This document shows, piece after piece, positions 6,173 to 6,515 of a stretch of 6,515 nt of DNA. The stretch comes from Bordetella parapertussis. GTDB lineage: Bacteria > Pseudomonadota > Gammaproteobacteria > Burkholderiales > Burkholderiaceae_B. The stretch covers positions 1 through 6,515 of the forward strand of contig CAMBPA010000079.1 of the NCBI GenBank assembly GCA_945869355.1, in the 5' to 3' direction. The position numbers and the translations under genes were made by a program. A model generated the notes under the pieces. The model had not been told where the DNA came from, ran no database searches, and saw only the letters and a program-made list of their open reading frames with translations. How positions within the stretch are numbered: the first letter of the stretch is position 1; each line of letters begins with the position of its first letter.

Positions 6173-6256
6173 ATGACGCAAGCCCCGGGCTTTTGGGGGC
6201 GGGGTTTCCCTGATACTTGGGTTAAAATCATGCGCGCTGACACATATTTGGAGTAA
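6173..6256 (+). CDS. Possible 27-residue small ORF between fabG and the carrier protein gene
   Basis: An ATG at 6173 has AGGGG (6162-6166) 6 nt upstream and opens a 27-codon frame (starting MTQAPGFWGRGFP, ending ADTYLE). Its TAA stop lies 3 nt before the carrier protein ATG at 6260, and its last codons contain that gene's GGAG ribosome-binding site. It fills almost the entire 98-nt gap and would suit translational coupling between fabG and the carrier gene. I do not recognise the peptide, and it has no obvious membrane segment. It overlaps a small GC hairpin and a possible -10 box, so the stretch may instead be non-coding. A short frame like this can easily arise by chance. Confidence 0.25.
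   Translation: MTQAPGFWGRGFPDTWVKIMRADTYLE
6180..6192 (+). other. Small GC hairpin after fabG
   Basis: AAGCC-CCG-GGCTT forms a 5-bp stem with a 3-nt loop, and is followed by two further T residues and then a G-rich run. It could slightly attenuate read-through from fabG into the carrier gene. It is too short, with too poor a T-tract, to call an intrinsic terminator. Confidence 0.3.
6223..6228 (+). promoter_or_regulatory. Candidate -10 element before the carrier protein gene
   Basis: TAAAAT matches the sigma70 -10 consensus at 5 of 6 positions and ends 31 nt before ATG 6260. No clear -35 box stands at the right distance because the upstream DNA is G-rich. The flanking CTTGGGTTAAAATCAT string resembles the one before ATG 4642. 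It might give the carrier protein gene extra transcription independent of the upstream reductases, as carrier proteins are usually needed in excess. Confidence 0.35.
6250..6253 (+). promoter_or_regulatory. Ribosome-binding site of the carrier protein gene
   Basis: GGAG is placed 6 nt before ATG 6260, a good Shine-Dalgarno match. It is clearly stronger than the signals before the two reductase genes and fixes the start of the carrier protein. Confidence 0.75.
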
Positions 6257-6259
6257 ATC

Positions 6260-6515
6260 ATGGCTGAAGCAGTCATCTCGAAAGAAGAAATCATGGCGGT
6301 TTTCCCAACCGTCCAAAAAACGATGGCCGATGCATTAGGCTGCGATGTCGATGACATTAAACTTGACGTCTCGCTGATCGAAGGGCTGGATGCCGAATCG
6401 ATCGATTTCCTGGATATGGTGTTTCGCCTCGAACGTGCCTTTAAAATCAAAGTGCCCCGTGGCAAGATCATTGAAGACGTTCGCGGCGACATGTCGGTGG
6501 CCGATTTTGAAGAAA
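6260..6515 (+). CDS. Acyl carrier protein, phosphopantetheine-binding (3' truncated by window)
   Basis: The first 85 codons of an acyl carrier protein are present; no stop is reached, and the whole four-helix fold is nearly covered. It would carry the growing acyl chain on a 4'-phosphopantetheine arm. The attachment site is Ser47 in LDAESIDFLDMVFRLERAF (43-61), which aligns with the DSL site and recognition helix of E. coli AcpP. The start is set by GGAG 6 nt upstream. Two features are odd: the site reads E-S-I rather than D-S-L, and the segment after it is rich in basic residues (Arg56, Arg59, Lys62, Lys64, Arg67, Lys69) where AcpP is strongly acidic. This points to a specialised carrier with its own partner enzymes. 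It follows a FabL-like reductase and FabG on the same strand, so it probably belongs to the same pathway. The product is unknown. Confidence 0.88.
   Translation, partial: MAEAVISKEEIMAVFPTVQKTMADALGCDVDDIKLDVSLIEGLDAESIDFLDMVFRLERAFKIKVPRGKIIEDVRGDMSVADFEE

Overview
The window looks like a chromosomal segment of moderate-to-high GC content from a Gram-negative proteobacterium. A betaproteobacterium of the Burkholderiales type is my best guess. The reasons are the three-gene TRAP transporter, a CoA-acylating methylmalonate-semialdehyde dehydrogenase, a proteobacterial-style QueC and the codon usage. This placement is inference; there is no rRNA or marker gene to confirm it. I see no tRNA, rRNA, CRISPR array, insertion sequence or phage gene.

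Left third (2-2221, + strand): the end of a tripartite TRAP transporter operon in the order dctP (C-terminal part only, cut by the window edge), dctQ, dctM. The genes are tightly packed: a 5-nt gap, then an 8-nt overlap. Together they form a periplasmic solute receptor and a two-subunit inner-membrane ion-driven importer, probably for an organic acid. The substrate cannot be read from the sequence.

Middle (2256-4489, - strand): mmsA (CoA-dependent malonate/methylmalonate-semialdehyde dehydrogenase) followed 14 nt later by queC (7-cyano-7-deazaguanine synthase). They probably share a transcript. This pair converges on dctM, with a hairpin between them, and diverges from the genes on the right across a 152-nt intergenic region.

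Right third (4642-6515, + strand): two tandem short-chain dehydrogenase/reductases and an acyl carrier protein that runs off the window. The first reductase is not an ordinary ketoreductase. Its active site has the Y-x6-K spacing of enoyl-ACP reductases and it strongly resembles the FabL type. The second is a canonical FabG ketoreductase (Y-x3-K). The carrier protein has an ESI instead of DSL attachment motif and a basic recognition face. Together these look like the start of an accessory type II fatty-acid/polyketide-like synthesis locus. The expected ketosynthase and dehydratase are not in the window and would lie beyond position 6515. This is the most interesting part of the window. A 22-bp perfect palindrome inside dctQ and a 27-codon small ORF between fabG and the carrier gene are also worth a second look.
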